Positions 8,692-16,838 of a DNA stretch of 41,389 nt are shown here, one piece after another (the stretch's first letter is position 1; each line of letters begins with the position of its first letter). A model generated the notes under the pieces. That model did no database searches. It saw only the letters and a list, made by a program, of their open reading frames with translations, and had not been told where the DNA came from. Both the position numbers and the translations under genes were made by a program. The stretch spans positions 1 through 41,389 of the forward strand of contig JAKAVC010000020.1 in assembly GCA_021817345.1 (NCBI GenBank). The letters are read 5' to 3'. Source of the stretch: Deltaproteobacteria bacterium (GTDB lineage Bacteria > Desulfobacterota > Binatia > Binatales > Binataceae).

Positions 8692-9753
8692 TTGCGAAGC
8701 TGGGGGGTTGATCCGCATCGAGTGGCTTCAGAAGCGAAAATCGCGGAAACGGATTTTTCCTTCACCGTCGATCGCGCCCTGATCGGGCAGCATCCGGCGA
8801 TAGTCAAGCTGCGCCAGCTTATCGATCGAGTCGCGCAGACGGACGCCACGGTCCTCATCACCGGCGAAAGCGGCACTGGCAAGGAGGTCGTCGCCCATTC
8901 GATTCACGCGCTGTCACCCAGGCGCAACCGCTCGTTTGTGCCGGTCAACTGCGCGGCCATCCCCCACGACCTGCTCGAGTCCGAGATGTTCGGCCATGAG
9001 CGCGGCGCGTTCACCGGGGCTTCGGGTAACCGCCAGGGACTGTTCAGCATGGCGAACGGCGGCACGATTTTCCTCGACGAAATCGGCGAGATGCCGCTTG
9101 CGCTGCAGGCCAAGCTTTTGCGCGTTCTGGAAGACGGCGTGATCCGGCCGGTGGGCTCGGACCGCGGCTACCAGGTCAACGCGCGGGTAATCGCGGCGAG
9201 CAATAACGACCTCGCGGCCGCAGTGAAGAAGAGCACTTTTCGCGAGGATCTCTTCTATCGGCTCCAGGTGGTGCCGATTATCCTGCCCGCGTTGCGCGAG
9301 CGGCGCTCGGACATCCCGTTGCTCGTTGAGCACTTTCTCGAACGCATCCGCGCGCGCTCGGGCCGGGCGCTCACGGTCTCGCGCGATGCGATGGTGCATC
9401 TGTGGTCTTACGACTGGCCCGGCAACGTGCGCGAGCTCGAAAACATGGTCGAGAGGCTCGTGATCATGTGCGAGGGCGATACGATTGACACCTCGGTGCT
9501 GCCGCCCAACCTGGTGTCGGGCGGCAGAATGGCCGAGACGCAGGTGCCGGACAAAATTCCCGAAGGCGGGCTCAATCTCAACACTCTGGTGCGCGAGCTC
9601 GAAGGCCGCCTTATCAACGAGGCGCTCAAGCAGACCGGCGGCAACAAGCAGGCCGCCGCGGCCCTGCTCGGTTTGAAACGCACCACGTTTGCAGCCAAGC
9701 TCAGGAGGTGCGGAGTGATCGCACCCTCGGTCGACGGACGCAGGGATGGATGA
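8692..9753 (+). CDS. Sigma-54-dependent activator (AAA+ and Fis-type HTH, no receiver domain)
   Basis: The 353-residue bacterial enhancer-binding protein has a short N-terminus and an AAA+ domain: Walker A GESGTGKE (K64), the sigma-54 contact loop GAFTGA (105-110), and Walker B FLDEIGE (D129). The Fis-type helix-turn-helix at the C-terminus carries GGNKQAAAALLGLKRTTF. No receiver, GAF or PAS domain fits in front of the AAA+ core. The layout is thus PspF-like, and activity must be controlled by a partner or by expression. The start could be TTG 8692 or GTG 8722. The GTG has the run GGGGGG about 16 bp upstream, and neither start has an ideal ribosome site. A single-domain receiver gene follows after 18 bp, which makes that protein the obvious candidate partner. 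Confidence 0.93.
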   Translation: MRSWGVDPHRVASEAKIAETDFSFTVDRALIGQHPAIVKLRQLIDRVAQTDATVLITGESGTGKEVVAHSIHALSPRRNRSFVPVNCAAIPHDLLESEMFGHERGAFTGASGNRQGLFSMANGGTIFLDEIGEMPLALQAKLLRVLEDGVIRPVGSDRGYQVNARVIAASNNDLAAAVKKSTFREDLFYRLQVVPIILPALRERRSDIPLLVEHFLERIRARSGRALTVSRDAMVHLWSYDWPGNVRELENMVERLVIMCEGDTIDTSVLPPNLVSGGRMAETQVPDKIPEGGLNLNTLVRELEGRLINEALKQTGGNKQAAAALLGLKRTTFAAKLRRCGVIAPSVDGRRDG

Positions 9754-9771
9754 GGAGCCGTTTGGGCGGGT

Positions 9772-10218
9772 ATGGCCAAGCCGAACAGATCCGCGCAGAT
9801 AATGGTCGTTGACGACGACCCGGACACCGTTACCATCCTGTCGCGTTACCTCGCGCGGGAGGGATTCGTGCCGGTCGAAGCCGGTTCCGGCCAGGATTGC
9901 CTGAAGACGCTGCAGGCAAGCCGCGTGGACCTGATCCTGCTCGACCTGATGATGCCGGAGATGGACGGTTTCCAGGTGGTGCGCGCGCTCAAGAACAATC
10001 CCGATACCGCCGAAATTCCGGTTATCATGATTACCGCGCGCGACGATATCGACGCCCGCGCCGAGGGGATGAGACTCGGCGTGAGCGAATTCCTGGCAAA
10101 GCCCGTGCTTCGAAAGCAGCTCGTAAACCGTATCCACGCCCAGCTCGAAGGACTCGCGACCGCTCGCGCCACCGAGGACGCGCTCGGCCGTTTCACACCT
10201 GAAACTCTCAAGAAATAG
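9772..10218 (+). CDS. Stand-alone response regulator receiver protein
   Basis: The 148-residue CheY-like protein has a complete phosphorylation site: the acidic cluster D14-D16 (VVDDDPD), phospho-acceptor D58 (LLDLMMPEMDG), T88 (MITAR) and K110 (LAKPV). After the receiver fold only about 25 residues remain (RATEDALGRFTPETLKK), so there is no output domain. It lies 18 bp behind the receiver-less sigma-54 activator. The pair together holds the domains of one NtrC-type regulator in two polypeptides. No histidine kinase is visible in the window. It could instead feed an unrelated kinase pathway. Confidence 0.93.
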   Translation: MAKPNRSAQIMVVDDDPDTVTILSRYLAREGFVPVEAGSGQDCLKTLQASRVDLILLDLMMPEMDGFQVVRALKNNPDTAEIPVIMITARDDIDARAEGMRLGVSEFLAKPVLRKQLVNRIHAQLEGLATARATEDALGRFTPETLKK

Positions 10219-10385
10219 CGGCTTGTACCGCGCCGGCGATGGCGGCTCGCGTAATCCCATCGGCGTCGGTGTCAACCGGGCGCAGTCCCCGCGCGGCATT
10301 GCGATCCGGGTTTGCGTTCGATTAGAGATATTAACGCGAACGGGCCTTGGAGCGAGGGAAGATGTGTGACAGGGAGGAACGCGTG

Positions 10386-10754
10386 ATGAACGACGAGAGC
10401 GCGAAACCCGAATCCAGACCGATTGCCGCTCTGACTTACCTGCTGGGCTTTGTGACTGGAATACTGCTGCTCTACATAGAACCCTACAATCAGGACGAGT
10501 TCGTCAGGTTTCACGCGCGCCAGTCGATCGGATTTTCCGTCGTCTGGATAGCGATCCTCGTCGTATTCGGCGTGTTCATTTCGGTGCTGCCGCACGCGCT
10601 CGGCGCCGTGCTCGCCATCGTGGAGGGCCTGATAAACCTTGGCTTGGCGATCTTCTGGCTGTTCCTGATGTACAAGGCCTATATGGGCGAGCGCTACCGG
10701 ATTCCCGAGCTTGCCGATGTCGTCGACAACGTGTCGCGCAGCTTCGGCGCGTAG
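10386..10754 (+). CDS. Small DUF4870/Tic20-like membrane protein
   Basis: A 122-residue inner-membrane protein. It has an N-terminal segment (AALTYLLGFVTGILLLYI), the typical FVRFHARQS motif after the first helix, and two further hydrophobic stretches. This pattern fits the DUF4870 family, whose function is unknown. The ATG at 10386 is chosen because AGGGAGGA lies just before it at 10371-10378. An upstream ATG at 10347 would add 13 residues without such a site. The 167 bp between the receiver gene and this start hold nothing recognisable. Confidence 0.75.
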   Translation: MNDESAKPESRPIAALTYLLGFVTGILLLYIEPYNQDEFVRFHARQSIGFSVVWIAILVVFGVFISVLPHALGAVLAIVEGLINLGLAIFWLFLMYKAYMGERYRIPELADVVDNVSRSFGA

Positions 10755-10775
10755 TCCTGAGCGCGTTCGCGCTGG

Positions 10776-12989
10776 CTATTTGTAGGACGCCGATGCGCCT
10801 GCTTCGGAAGCGGTGGCCTCTGGGGGCTCGGCCGATTCGGCGGCTTCGGGCGGGCGCTGGATATTGGGAGTGACCTGGCCGACGAGCTTGAGCGAAGGCT
10901 CGCGGCTTATCGCGTCGAGCAGGCGGCGCGTGACCGCGTCGGCGGTCTGGATGGCGTTTCGGGTCTCAACCGGATAGCGAATTGTCACCTGAAGCCCCTG
11001 CTGGTTGAGTTGCAGGCGGCTTTGCGGACGCGGCATCTCGACGTCCATGTTCAGATGCTTTTCCATGTCGCGATACTGCCGCTGGATCGCCTCGCGGTAG
11101 CGCGCGAACACCTCCTCGACGGCGTCGAGCAGGCGTTTTTCGGCCAGCCGGTAATCGCAATCGGGCGAGAGCGTCAGGCTTACCTCTTTAAAGATGAAGT
11201 TCGAGCCAGGTGCCTGCTTGAAGAAATTTCCGTTCGGCTGAAAGACGATCGCGTTGGAAAACACCGCGACGCGGCCGGTCGGCTCATGGTCGTTGCCCGT
11301 GCCGCCCAGCTCCATCAGGCTCAGCTTGACGAGCCCGATATCGATTACGTCACCGGTCACGCCGGTTATCTGGACCCGATCGCCGGCCTTGATTCCGAAT
11401 TTTCCGATCAGGAAAAAATACCCCGCCACCGACAGGATCACGTTCTGCAGGGCAAGCGCGATTCCCGCCGCCGCGAAGCCCATCACGGTGGCCACCGCTC
11501 CGAGCTCGCTCGCGAAGTTGAACAGCAGAATCAACACTACCGCGATCGCTATGACCGCGCGGCGCGCCTGCAGGAATTGATGGCGGCGGCGAACGTCCTG
11601 CACGTAGCGGAAGGTGACGCGGCGCCATATGGCGGCGCCCGCAAATACCAGGGCAAGCACCACGGCGAGGATGATCAGCCGGATGATCAGGCTTTGAAAC
11701 CGGCGCTCCGACTCGCGCTCGGTTTGCGCCTTCCATCGCTTCAGGTTTGATACATAAACGTTGAGCGCCACGACCTGCTTGGCAATCGGCAGGGTGGCGG
11801 CGGAAACCAGCTTGTGGCGCTCGATCAGCGCCTGAAATTCGAGCTGCTGGCCACGCAGATGGGTCAGGTCAGTCGCGCTCGATTGCGCGGCCAGTTCGTC
11901 GCCGACGCGCCGCATCCGGATGAGATCCTTGATTAGCGGATCTTGCATGCTCTTGGCCGCGTCGGCGAGCGACTGGGTCATTTGAATCGTGCTGTCGAGC
12001 ATGGCGAGCTTGCGCCCGAGCGCGAACAGGCTCTGCGAGAGTCCGATTATGCCGGTCGGCTCGGCGATATGCCGGAGCTTGAGCGCTATCGCGGGCGGTA
12101 TGTTGCCGGAGTTCTTCGCGGCAGTGGCCGCAGCCTGCGAGAACGCGACCGAGCGCTCCAGTTCGTCGATTTGTGCGGAAAGATCTCCGGGCTTACTCCG
12201 CATCCCGAGGCTGTTCGCCCTCTCGAAGGTGAGCATGCTGTTGATGGCGTCGGCGCGGGCCTTTTCAAGGTCGATCTCGCTCTGAACCGCGCTGATGGCG
12301 GAAGCAATATCAGCGCGTTTTTTTCCGCGCGCGGAAGCGAGTTCCCGCTGCAGAGCCTTGAGCTTTTGAGCGGCGGCCTTTGCTTCCTGCTCGGCCTCAT
12401 TTTCTCTTGCTTCAAGACTCGCCAGTCCCGTGATCCCGGGAGAAGCCGCAGCCGCCTGGGCTTTTGCGCTCGGCGGCGGTGCTTCGGGAGCCGACAGCTT
12501 CGAGAGCAATGTCGCCTCGGCATGTGCATACTCGAATGCCAGGTCGAGAATCTCGCGCGCCATCCGCCGATCTTCGGCAAAGATGAGCACTTCCGAAGGC
12601 TCGTCAACGAGGTGCTCCTCAACTCCGAGATGCCGGTACCAGGCGATGGCCTGGCTCAGATAGGAAATCACGGCTTGCCCGCGCGGAAAGTTGTCGAGCG
12701 CGGAGGGCTCGGTTTGCCGAGCGGTCTTCGCCGGTGCGGATTTGCCCGACGCCGCCGGGTTCGCCGCAGCGGTCGTTGTTCCGCGTTTTGGGGTCTTTTG
12801 TCGAGGCGCGGGCGACGCGCCCGAAAGAATCGCTATCGCGGCGATGCAAAGAATGAAAGCGCCGAGTTCGCGGAGCGCTTCACCCAGCGCCGCGCATGCT
12901 CTCTTCGCAAGCTTTTTCCGATAGTTTTCCAATTCAGAACGAGACCGGCTCGCCGCCTGGAGATCCCCCTGCCCTGATACCACGGGCAA
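10776..12989 (-). CDS. Large MscS-family mechanosensitive channel protein
   Basis: This protein of up to 737 residues has a hydrophobic N-terminal segment (about residues 45-62), a long periplasmic region with coiled-coil character, and a C-terminal MscS core. Membrane helices include a LIILAVVLALVFAGAAIW-type segment and the pore-lining GFAAAGIALALQNV (about 500). These are followed by the beta domain (IGKFGIKAGDRVQITGVTG). The architecture resembles the long MscK/YbdG-like channels that release solutes on hypo-osmotic shock. The C-terminal 30 residues are Ala/Glu-rich. The start is uncertain: TTG 12989 is the longest, and GTG 12983 or TTG 12932 are alternatives, none with a clear ribosome site. 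It converges with the DUF4870 gene (21 bp gap). Confidence 0.88.
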   Translation of the reverse strand: MPVVSGQGDLQAASRSRSELENYRKKLAKRACAALGEALRELGAFILCIAAIAILSGASPAPRQKTPKRGTTTAAANPAASGKSAPAKTARQTEPSALDNFPRGQAVISYLSQAIAWYRHLGVEEHLVDEPSEVLIFAEDRRMAREILDLAFEYAHAEATLLSKLSAPEAPPPSAKAQAAAASPGITGLASLEARENEAEQEAKAAAQKLKALQRELASARGKKRADIASAISAVQSEIDLEKARADAINSMLTFERANSLGMRSKPGDLSAQIDELERSVAFSQAAATAAKNSGNIPPAIALKLRHIAEPTGIIGLSQSLFALGRKLAMLDSTIQMTQSLADAAKSMQDPLIKDLIRMRRVGDELAAQSSATDLTHLRGQQLEFQALIERHKLVSAATLPIAKQVVALNVYVSNLKRWKAQTERESERRFQSLIIRLIILAVVLALVFAGAAIWRRVTFRYVQDVRRRHQFLQARRAVIAIAVVLILLFNFASELGAVATVMGFAAAGIALALQNVILSVAGYFFLIGKFGIKAGDRVQITGVTGDVIDIGLVKLSLMELGGTGNDHEPTGRVAVFSNAIVFQPNGNFFKQAPGSNFIFKEVSLTLSPDCDYRLAEKRLLDAVEEVFARYREAIQRQYRDMEKHLNMDVEMPRPQSRLQLNQQGLQVTIRYPVETRNAIQTADAVTRRLLDAISREPSLKLVGQVTPNIQRPPEAAESAEPPEATASEAGASASYK

Positions 12990-13099
12990 AAGCCGGGGCG
13001 CCAGAAAAAGGTTAGCATCGGAAAGCTAGCCATACGAACATCACGAAACAAACCAAGCCGAGCGCCGACGCGGCCGCTTTACGGCGGAAGTGGACTATT

Positions 13100-13600
13100 T
13101 CAGGCGAGGTCGAATTCCAGGCTTTCCACGCGCACGCCCGAGGGCTCGAAGCGGACCACGATCCGGCATCCCGAGGTCTTGAGCGAGAGCGCGTAGCAGC
13201 CTGAGTTTCGCGGCGAAGCCGAAGCTTCTTCGAGCGTCCGCCCAGCGAGGCTCTTGAGGGCGGTATTAAGCGCGGCTATCGAATCGGCGATCCGGCGTCC
13301 GGGCGGGGTTTGATTGAACAACGTCGTTAGCGAGGCTTCGGCGCCGGGGCCGAACAGTTTCCTTATCCGTCCGCTCGAAAGTGCGACCTCGATAATCGCG
13401 CCGAGGCGTTCGGTGAATTCCGGCGCTACCTCCATCCGCTCCACCGCCTCGCGAAGCTCCGCGTAAAGGGCGCGCGCCTGCGGGTCGCGGGCCGCCTCAT
13501 GGAACGCCTCGATTTGCGGCAGCAGGACCGCGCGCTGGAGCGTGTCGAGACTGAGCGCGCGCTCCGTCCGCCGGTCCGCTGTATGAGTGCGAGCGCTCAT
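13100..13600 (-). CDS. Uncharacterised protein coupled to cysH
   Basis: The 166-residue soluble protein belongs to no family I recognise. The N-terminal two thirds are predicted helical with many Arg/Glu/Ala. The last 35 residues look like beta strands with two cysteines (GCYALSLKTSGCRIVVRF) and end in ESLEFDLA. Its ATG overlaps the stop of cysH (shared ATGA, 13597-13600), so it is almost certainly co-translated with the APS reductase. Context points to a role in sulfur assimilation or in handling Fe-S/siroheme enzymes, but this is inference. There is no signal peptide or membrane segment. Confidence 0.75.
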   Translation of the reverse strand: MSARTHTADRRTERALSLDTLQRAVLLPQIEAFHEAARDPQARALYAELREAVERMEVAPEFTERLGAIIEVALSSGRIRKLFGPGAEASLTTLFNQTPPGRRIADSIAALNTALKSLAGRTLEEASASPRNSGCYALSLKTSGCRIVVRFEPSGVRVESLEFDLA

Positions 13601-14433
13601 CCCGGGCCGCGATCCGCGCCGTCGGCCGCGTCCGTGCCGTGACCGCCGAGCAGCGCCGCGAGCTCATGCTCGAAGCCGCCGGTTTCGATCGCGCAATGCA
13701 TCCCGCACTCCTTGGGCGCGCCCGTCTCCCACCACCATCGGCCCGACCGCGGATCGGCGCCTTCGGCGACCGGACGCGTGCACGGGGCGCATCCTATAGA
13801 CTTGTAGCCCTTGTCGTAGAGCGCGTTGTACGGAACCTGGTTGGCGCGGATATAGTCCCACACCTCCTCTTCGGTCCAGTCGGCGAGCGGCGCAAGCTTG
13901 ACGATACCGCCGTGGTCGTGATCGATTTCCACCTTGCGGATATTGGAGCGCGTGGCCCATTGATCGCGGCGAAGACCCGTCACCCACCCGCTGTAATTCA
14001 TGAGCGCACGGCGAAGCGGCAGCACCTTGCGCACCTGGCAGCACAAAAGACGCAGGTTCACGTCACGGTAAAAGAGATTCGGGCCGTGCCGCGTCACCAT
14101 CTGCCGCACCACGCCGGCGTCAGCGCCGAAGACTTCGATCCTGACGCCGTAGCGCTCGCGGATACGGTCGATAAGGTCGTAGGTCTCCTGCGGCTGGCGG
14201 CCGGTATCGATCGTGAAGATGCGCACGTTCGGATCGATTCTGACCGCCATATCGATAAGCACGCAGCCCTCGGCCTGGAAGCTTGAGCAAATGCCCAGTT
14301 CGGCGCCGAAGCGCTCGACCGCCCAGGCGAGAACTTCCCGCGGCTCGCGGTCGTCGAGTTCGACGGCGGCCTCGCCCGCTTCGAGTTCGTCCATCGTGTG
14401 AAGTAGCCGGGGGATGTGGTTTTCCTGGTGCAC
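13597..14433 (-). CDS. cysH: Assimilatory adenylylsulfate (APS) reductase
   Basis: This 278-residue enzyme reduces APS to sulfite with thioredoxin-type electrons. It has the PP-loop-like N-terminal segment (GICSSFQAEG) and TIDTGRQPQETY. The cysteine pattern C131-C132 (LLCCQVRK) plus C215 and C218 (GCAPCTR) binds a [4Fe-4S] cluster and separates APS reductases from cluster-free PAPS reductases. The catalytic C247 sits in ECGMHC near the end. GTG 14433 is the start, because AGGAGA lies 7 bp upstream (14441-14446). The longer frame would overlap the sulfite reductase gene. It is second in a leftward operon, 43 bp after the sulfite reductase, and overlaps the next gene by 4 bp. Confidence 0.93.
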   Translation of the reverse strand: MHQENHIPRLLHTMDELEAGEAAVELDDREPREVLAWAVERFGAELGICSSFQAEGCVLIDMAVRIDPNVRIFTIDTGRQPQETYDLIDRIRERYGVRIEVFGADAGVVRQMVTRHGPNLFYRDVNLRLLCCQVRKVLPLRRALMNYSGWVTGLRRDQWATRSNIRKVEIDHDHGGIVKLAPLADWTEEEVWDYIRANQVPYNALYDKGYKSIGCAPCTRPVAEGADPRSGRWWWETGAPKECGMHCAIETGGFEHELAALLGGHGTDAADGADRGPG

Positions 14434-14476
14434 CGATACTTCTCCTGTTCTCCGCGTCCGGGCCCCTCTCAAATTC

Positions 14477-16099
14477 CTACGCGGCGGGCGCGGATGCCGC
14501 CTGCTCGGGGCCGTGTGCAATCGCAATCAATTCTTCGTCCGGAAGCCTCGCGCAGAACCGAGTGAACGACTCGGCGGCCGCGCGCCGCTCAAGGTAAGCG
14601 CCAACCAGGCGCTCGACGCAGTCCTCGACCGTCGCGGATGGCACCCTGCGCAGGAGCGGTTTTCCGATCGCCGCGTCGCGGCCGAGTCCGCCGCGCAGGA
14701 TGATGTCGAAGGCTTCGAGCGGCTCGCCGTTCGGCCCGCGTCCTGTGGTGCCCTGAAGCCCGATATCACCGGTCCAATGCTGCGCGCATGCGTGCGGGCA
14801 TCCGTCGAGATTGAGCTTGAGCGACGCGACCTCGCTGCCGAAACGCGCGATGAGCCGCTCGATTATCGCGGCGAGCTTGGTCTTGGTCGGCGTGACCGCG
14901 TAATTGCAATGCGGGTCGCCGATACATCCGATTGCCGATGCGTAAAGGCCGTTCACGTCGAGCGGAAAGCCGATCTCTCCGATTTGCGCGATAATCTCGT
15001 CGAGCCGCTCGCGGGGAATTCCGGTGACGATAAAATTCTGCCGGCGCGTCAGCCTGAGATCGCCTCCGAACGACGATACGACGCGCGCGACCGCCCGCAT
15101 CTGGCGCCCGCTCATCAGGCCGAGATAAACCGGAAATCCCACGTGGAAGCGACCTGCGGTCTTCTCTTCGTGAATTCCCATGTGGTCGCTTTCCGATTCG
15201 GGCAGCGGCATCTCGTCGAGGCTTTCCATCGCGTAGCCGAGCCGCTCCTCGACCAGCTTGCGAAAGCCGTCCACGCCGTAATCGTCGATCATGAACTTGA
15301 GCCGCGCCTTGACGCGGGAGATCCGGTACTCGGTGGTAAGGCGCCACGCGTCGAGGATCGCGCGCAGGACCGCGAGCGCGTTCTCGCGCGGGACGAAGAC
15401 GCCAAGATGGCGCGACAGGCGCGGGGTCGAAGACAATCCCCCGCCGACGCGGACCGCGAAGCCCTCGCGGCCGTCCTTGCGAATTCCGACCAGCGCAACG
15501 CAGTTGATCTCGGGCGCGTTGCACTGGTAGCCGCACGCCGCAATCGTGATTTTATGCTTGCGCGGCAGGTCCGAGTATTCGCGATTTCCGTAGAAGAAAC
15601 TCGCAGCCTCGCGGACCACGCCGGTTACGTCGAAAACCTCGTCGCGAGCGACGCCCGCCACGGGGCATCCAGTGATATTGCGCACCACGTCGCCGCATCC
15701 GCCCATCGTGGTCAGCCCCACCGAGTTCAGGCGTTCGAGAATCGCGGGGAAGCGGTCGAGCGTGATGTAGTGGAGTTGGATGTTCTGCCGGGTGGTCAGT
15801 TCGCCCTGGTCGCGCCCGTAGCGCTCCGAGATTTCACCAATCGCGGCGAGACCCGCAGGGCTCAGGATGCCGCTCGGGATTTTCACGCGCATCATGAAGG
15901 TCCCGACCTTGGGCTTGTCGTGGTACATCCCGAACCACTGCAGGCGGACGATGTCCTCTTCGGGAAGTCTTTCGTAGGACGTTTCGACCAGCCGCTCCCA
16001 TTGGCCGCCAAGTTCCATCGGGAACAACTCGCGCTTGAGCCGCTCGACGGAATTGCGCTTGAGCACAAGGTCCCAGGAAGGCGGTTCGCGTTTGGGCAT
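14477..16099 (-). CDS. Siroheme [4Fe-4S] sulfite (or nitrite) reductase
   Basis: The 540-residue hemoprotein would reduce sulfite to sulfide (six electrons), most likely with ferredoxin. Two ferrodoxin-like half domains precede siroheme repeats (GELTTRQNIQLHY and GDLRLTRRQNF). The cluster/siroheme cysteines are C392, C398 (CIGDPHC) and C434, C438 (GCPHAC). Family members of this type can also be nitrite reductases. The adjacent APS reductase argues for sulfite. The start is ATG 16099 (MPKREPPSW): a promoter with its -10 box at 16152-16157 lies inside the longer frame that begins at 16180, so that earlier ATG would not be transcribed. It is first in the operon with cysH and the unknown gene. 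Confidence 0.9.
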   Translation of the reverse strand: MPKREPPSWDLVLKRNSVERLKRELFPMELGGQWERLVETSYERLPEEDIVRLQWFGMYHDKPKVGTFMMRVKIPSGILSPAGLAAIGEISERYGRDQGELTTRQNIQLHYITLDRFPAILERLNSVGLTTMGGCGDVVRNITGCPVAGVARDEVFDVTGVVREAASFFYGNREYSDLPRKHKITIAACGYQCNAPEINCVALVGIRKDGREGFAVRVGGGLSSTPRLSRHLGVFVPRENALAVLRAILDAWRLTTEYRISRVKARLKFMIDDYGVDGFRKLVEERLGYAMESLDEMPLPESESDHMGIHEEKTAGRFHVGFPVYLGLMSGRQMRAVARVVSSFGGDLRLTRRQNFIVTGIPRERLDEIIAQIGEIGFPLDVNGLYASAIGCIGDPHCNYAVTPTKTKLAAIIERLIARFGSEVASLKLNLDGCPHACAQHWTGDIGLQGTTGRGPNGEPLEAFDIILRGGLGRDAAIGKPLLRRVPSATVEDCVERLVGAYLERRAAAESFTRFCARLPDEELIAIAHGPEQAASAPAA

Positions 16100-16151
16100 C
16101 GCTATGAAAACTCCGGCTGCTCGATACGGTCGCTTGGGGGCGACGGGCAAA

Positions 16152-16180
16152 AAGATAACTTTAGTGCTCATCTTAGTCAA
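16152..16180 (-). promoter_or_regulatory. Sigma-70-type promoter of the sulfur-assimilation operon
   Basis: Read on the minus strand, TTGACT (16180-16175) is followed after exactly 17 bp by TATCTT (16157-16152). These match the -35 box at 5 of 6 positions and the -10 box at 4 of 6. Transcription would begin near 16145, giving a leader of about 45 nt to the ATG at 16099. The -35 box overlaps an operator-like palindrome, which suggests repression. Confidence 0.6.
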
Positions 16181-16204
16181 CTAATTAGATGACTCATTGA
16201 GTCA
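16175..16204. promoter_or_regulatory. Two overlapping palindromes, candidate Rrf2 operator
   Basis: The first is AGTCAACTAA / TTAGATGACT (16175-16194), a 10+10 palindrome with one mismatch. The second is the perfect TGACTCA-T-TGAGTCA (16190-16204). They share the TGACT segment. Both lie between the divergent Rrf2 regulator gene and the sulfite reductase promoter, and the first covers its -35 box. The A/T-rich symmetry resembles Rrf2-family sites in general, but the binding protein is inferred from position. Confidence 0.6.
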
Positions 16205-16252
16205 CCTATTTCATGTATCCCCGGATCGTGATAAAATTCGCGAGGGAATCAC

Positions 16253-16690
16253 ATGAAATTCGGTATCGGCGTCGATTACTCGCTTAAGGCTCTGCTCATG
16301 CTTGCGGAGCGCTATCCGTCGTCCGCTCCGCTTCGCGTGGAGGAAATAGCGGCTGCGCAGGCGATTCCCGAGAATTACCTGCGCCGGCTGCTTATCGAGC
16401 TCAAGCGCGGCGGGCTGGTTGCGAGCCAGAAAGGTCCCAGCGGCGGGTACATGCTCGCGCGCCATCCCGCGCGCATCTCGATGGCTGACGTGGTGGAGAT
16501 AATCGAGGGCGGTTACGTTCCGGTGGACTGCCTGGAGGAGAACGGCAGCGCGACCTGTCCGCGTGAGCAGCCGTGCCCGATGCGCGACGTATGGCGCGAG
16601 GTGCGCGACTCGGTGAATGCGGTCCTCAGCCGGGCCACGCTGCAATCGCTTTCCGAACGCCGCCGTGGCGCGCTGATGTTCAGTATCTGA
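16253..16690 (+). CDS. Rrf2-family transcriptional regulator, probable sulfur/Fe-S sensor
   Basis: The 145-residue protein has an N-terminal winged helix (YSLKALLMLAE, VEEIAAAQAIPENYLRRLL, GPSGGYMLAR) typical of the Rrf2 family (IscR, CymR, NsrR, RirA). Three cysteines, C93-x8-C102-x5-C108, sit where family members bind a [2Fe-2S] or [4Fe-4S] cluster. The spacing is closest to RirA-like proteins and longer than in IscR. It is divergent from the sulfite reductase/APS reductase operon, with palindromes in between, so it is probably the local repressor and may read sulfide/cysteine or Fe-S status. GAGGGA at 16242-16247 supports the ATG at 16253. Confidence 0.92.
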   Translation: MKFGIGVDYSLKALLMLAERYPSSAPLRVEEIAAAQAIPENYLRRLLIELKRGGLVASQKGPSGGYMLARHPARISMADVVEIIEGGYVPVDCLEENGSATCPREQPCPMRDVWREVRDSVNAVLSRATLQSLSERRRGALMFSI

Positions 16691-16806
16691 AGGCGCGCGC
16701 CGGACGCTCCACATTCGCCCGAAAAAAGCTCACGCAGGCTGGCCGCCGCAGGGCAAAGCTTCTAAGATTCCGAGCCTCGCACACGATGCGAAGATGTCCT
16801 GCCGAG

Positions 16807-16833
16807 ACCCGGATCAAACGTCCGGGTAAGGAG
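16807..16833 (+). promoter_or_regulatory. Hairpin abutting the Shine-Dalgarno sequence of the GFA gene
   Basis: A perfect 7-bp stem ACCCGGA / TCCGGGT (16807-16813 and 16821-16827) with a 7-nt loop is followed directly by AAGGAG (16828-16833) and the ATG at 16839. The hairpin could stabilise the leader or affect ribosome access. No known riboswitch was recognised. Confidence 0.4.
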
Positions 16834-16838
16834 CGATA

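Noticed and set aside
14414-16192. Plus-strand open frame of 592 codons across the sulfite reductase gene
   Set aside because: It is antisense to a clear enzyme with all its ligands and has no recognisable domain.
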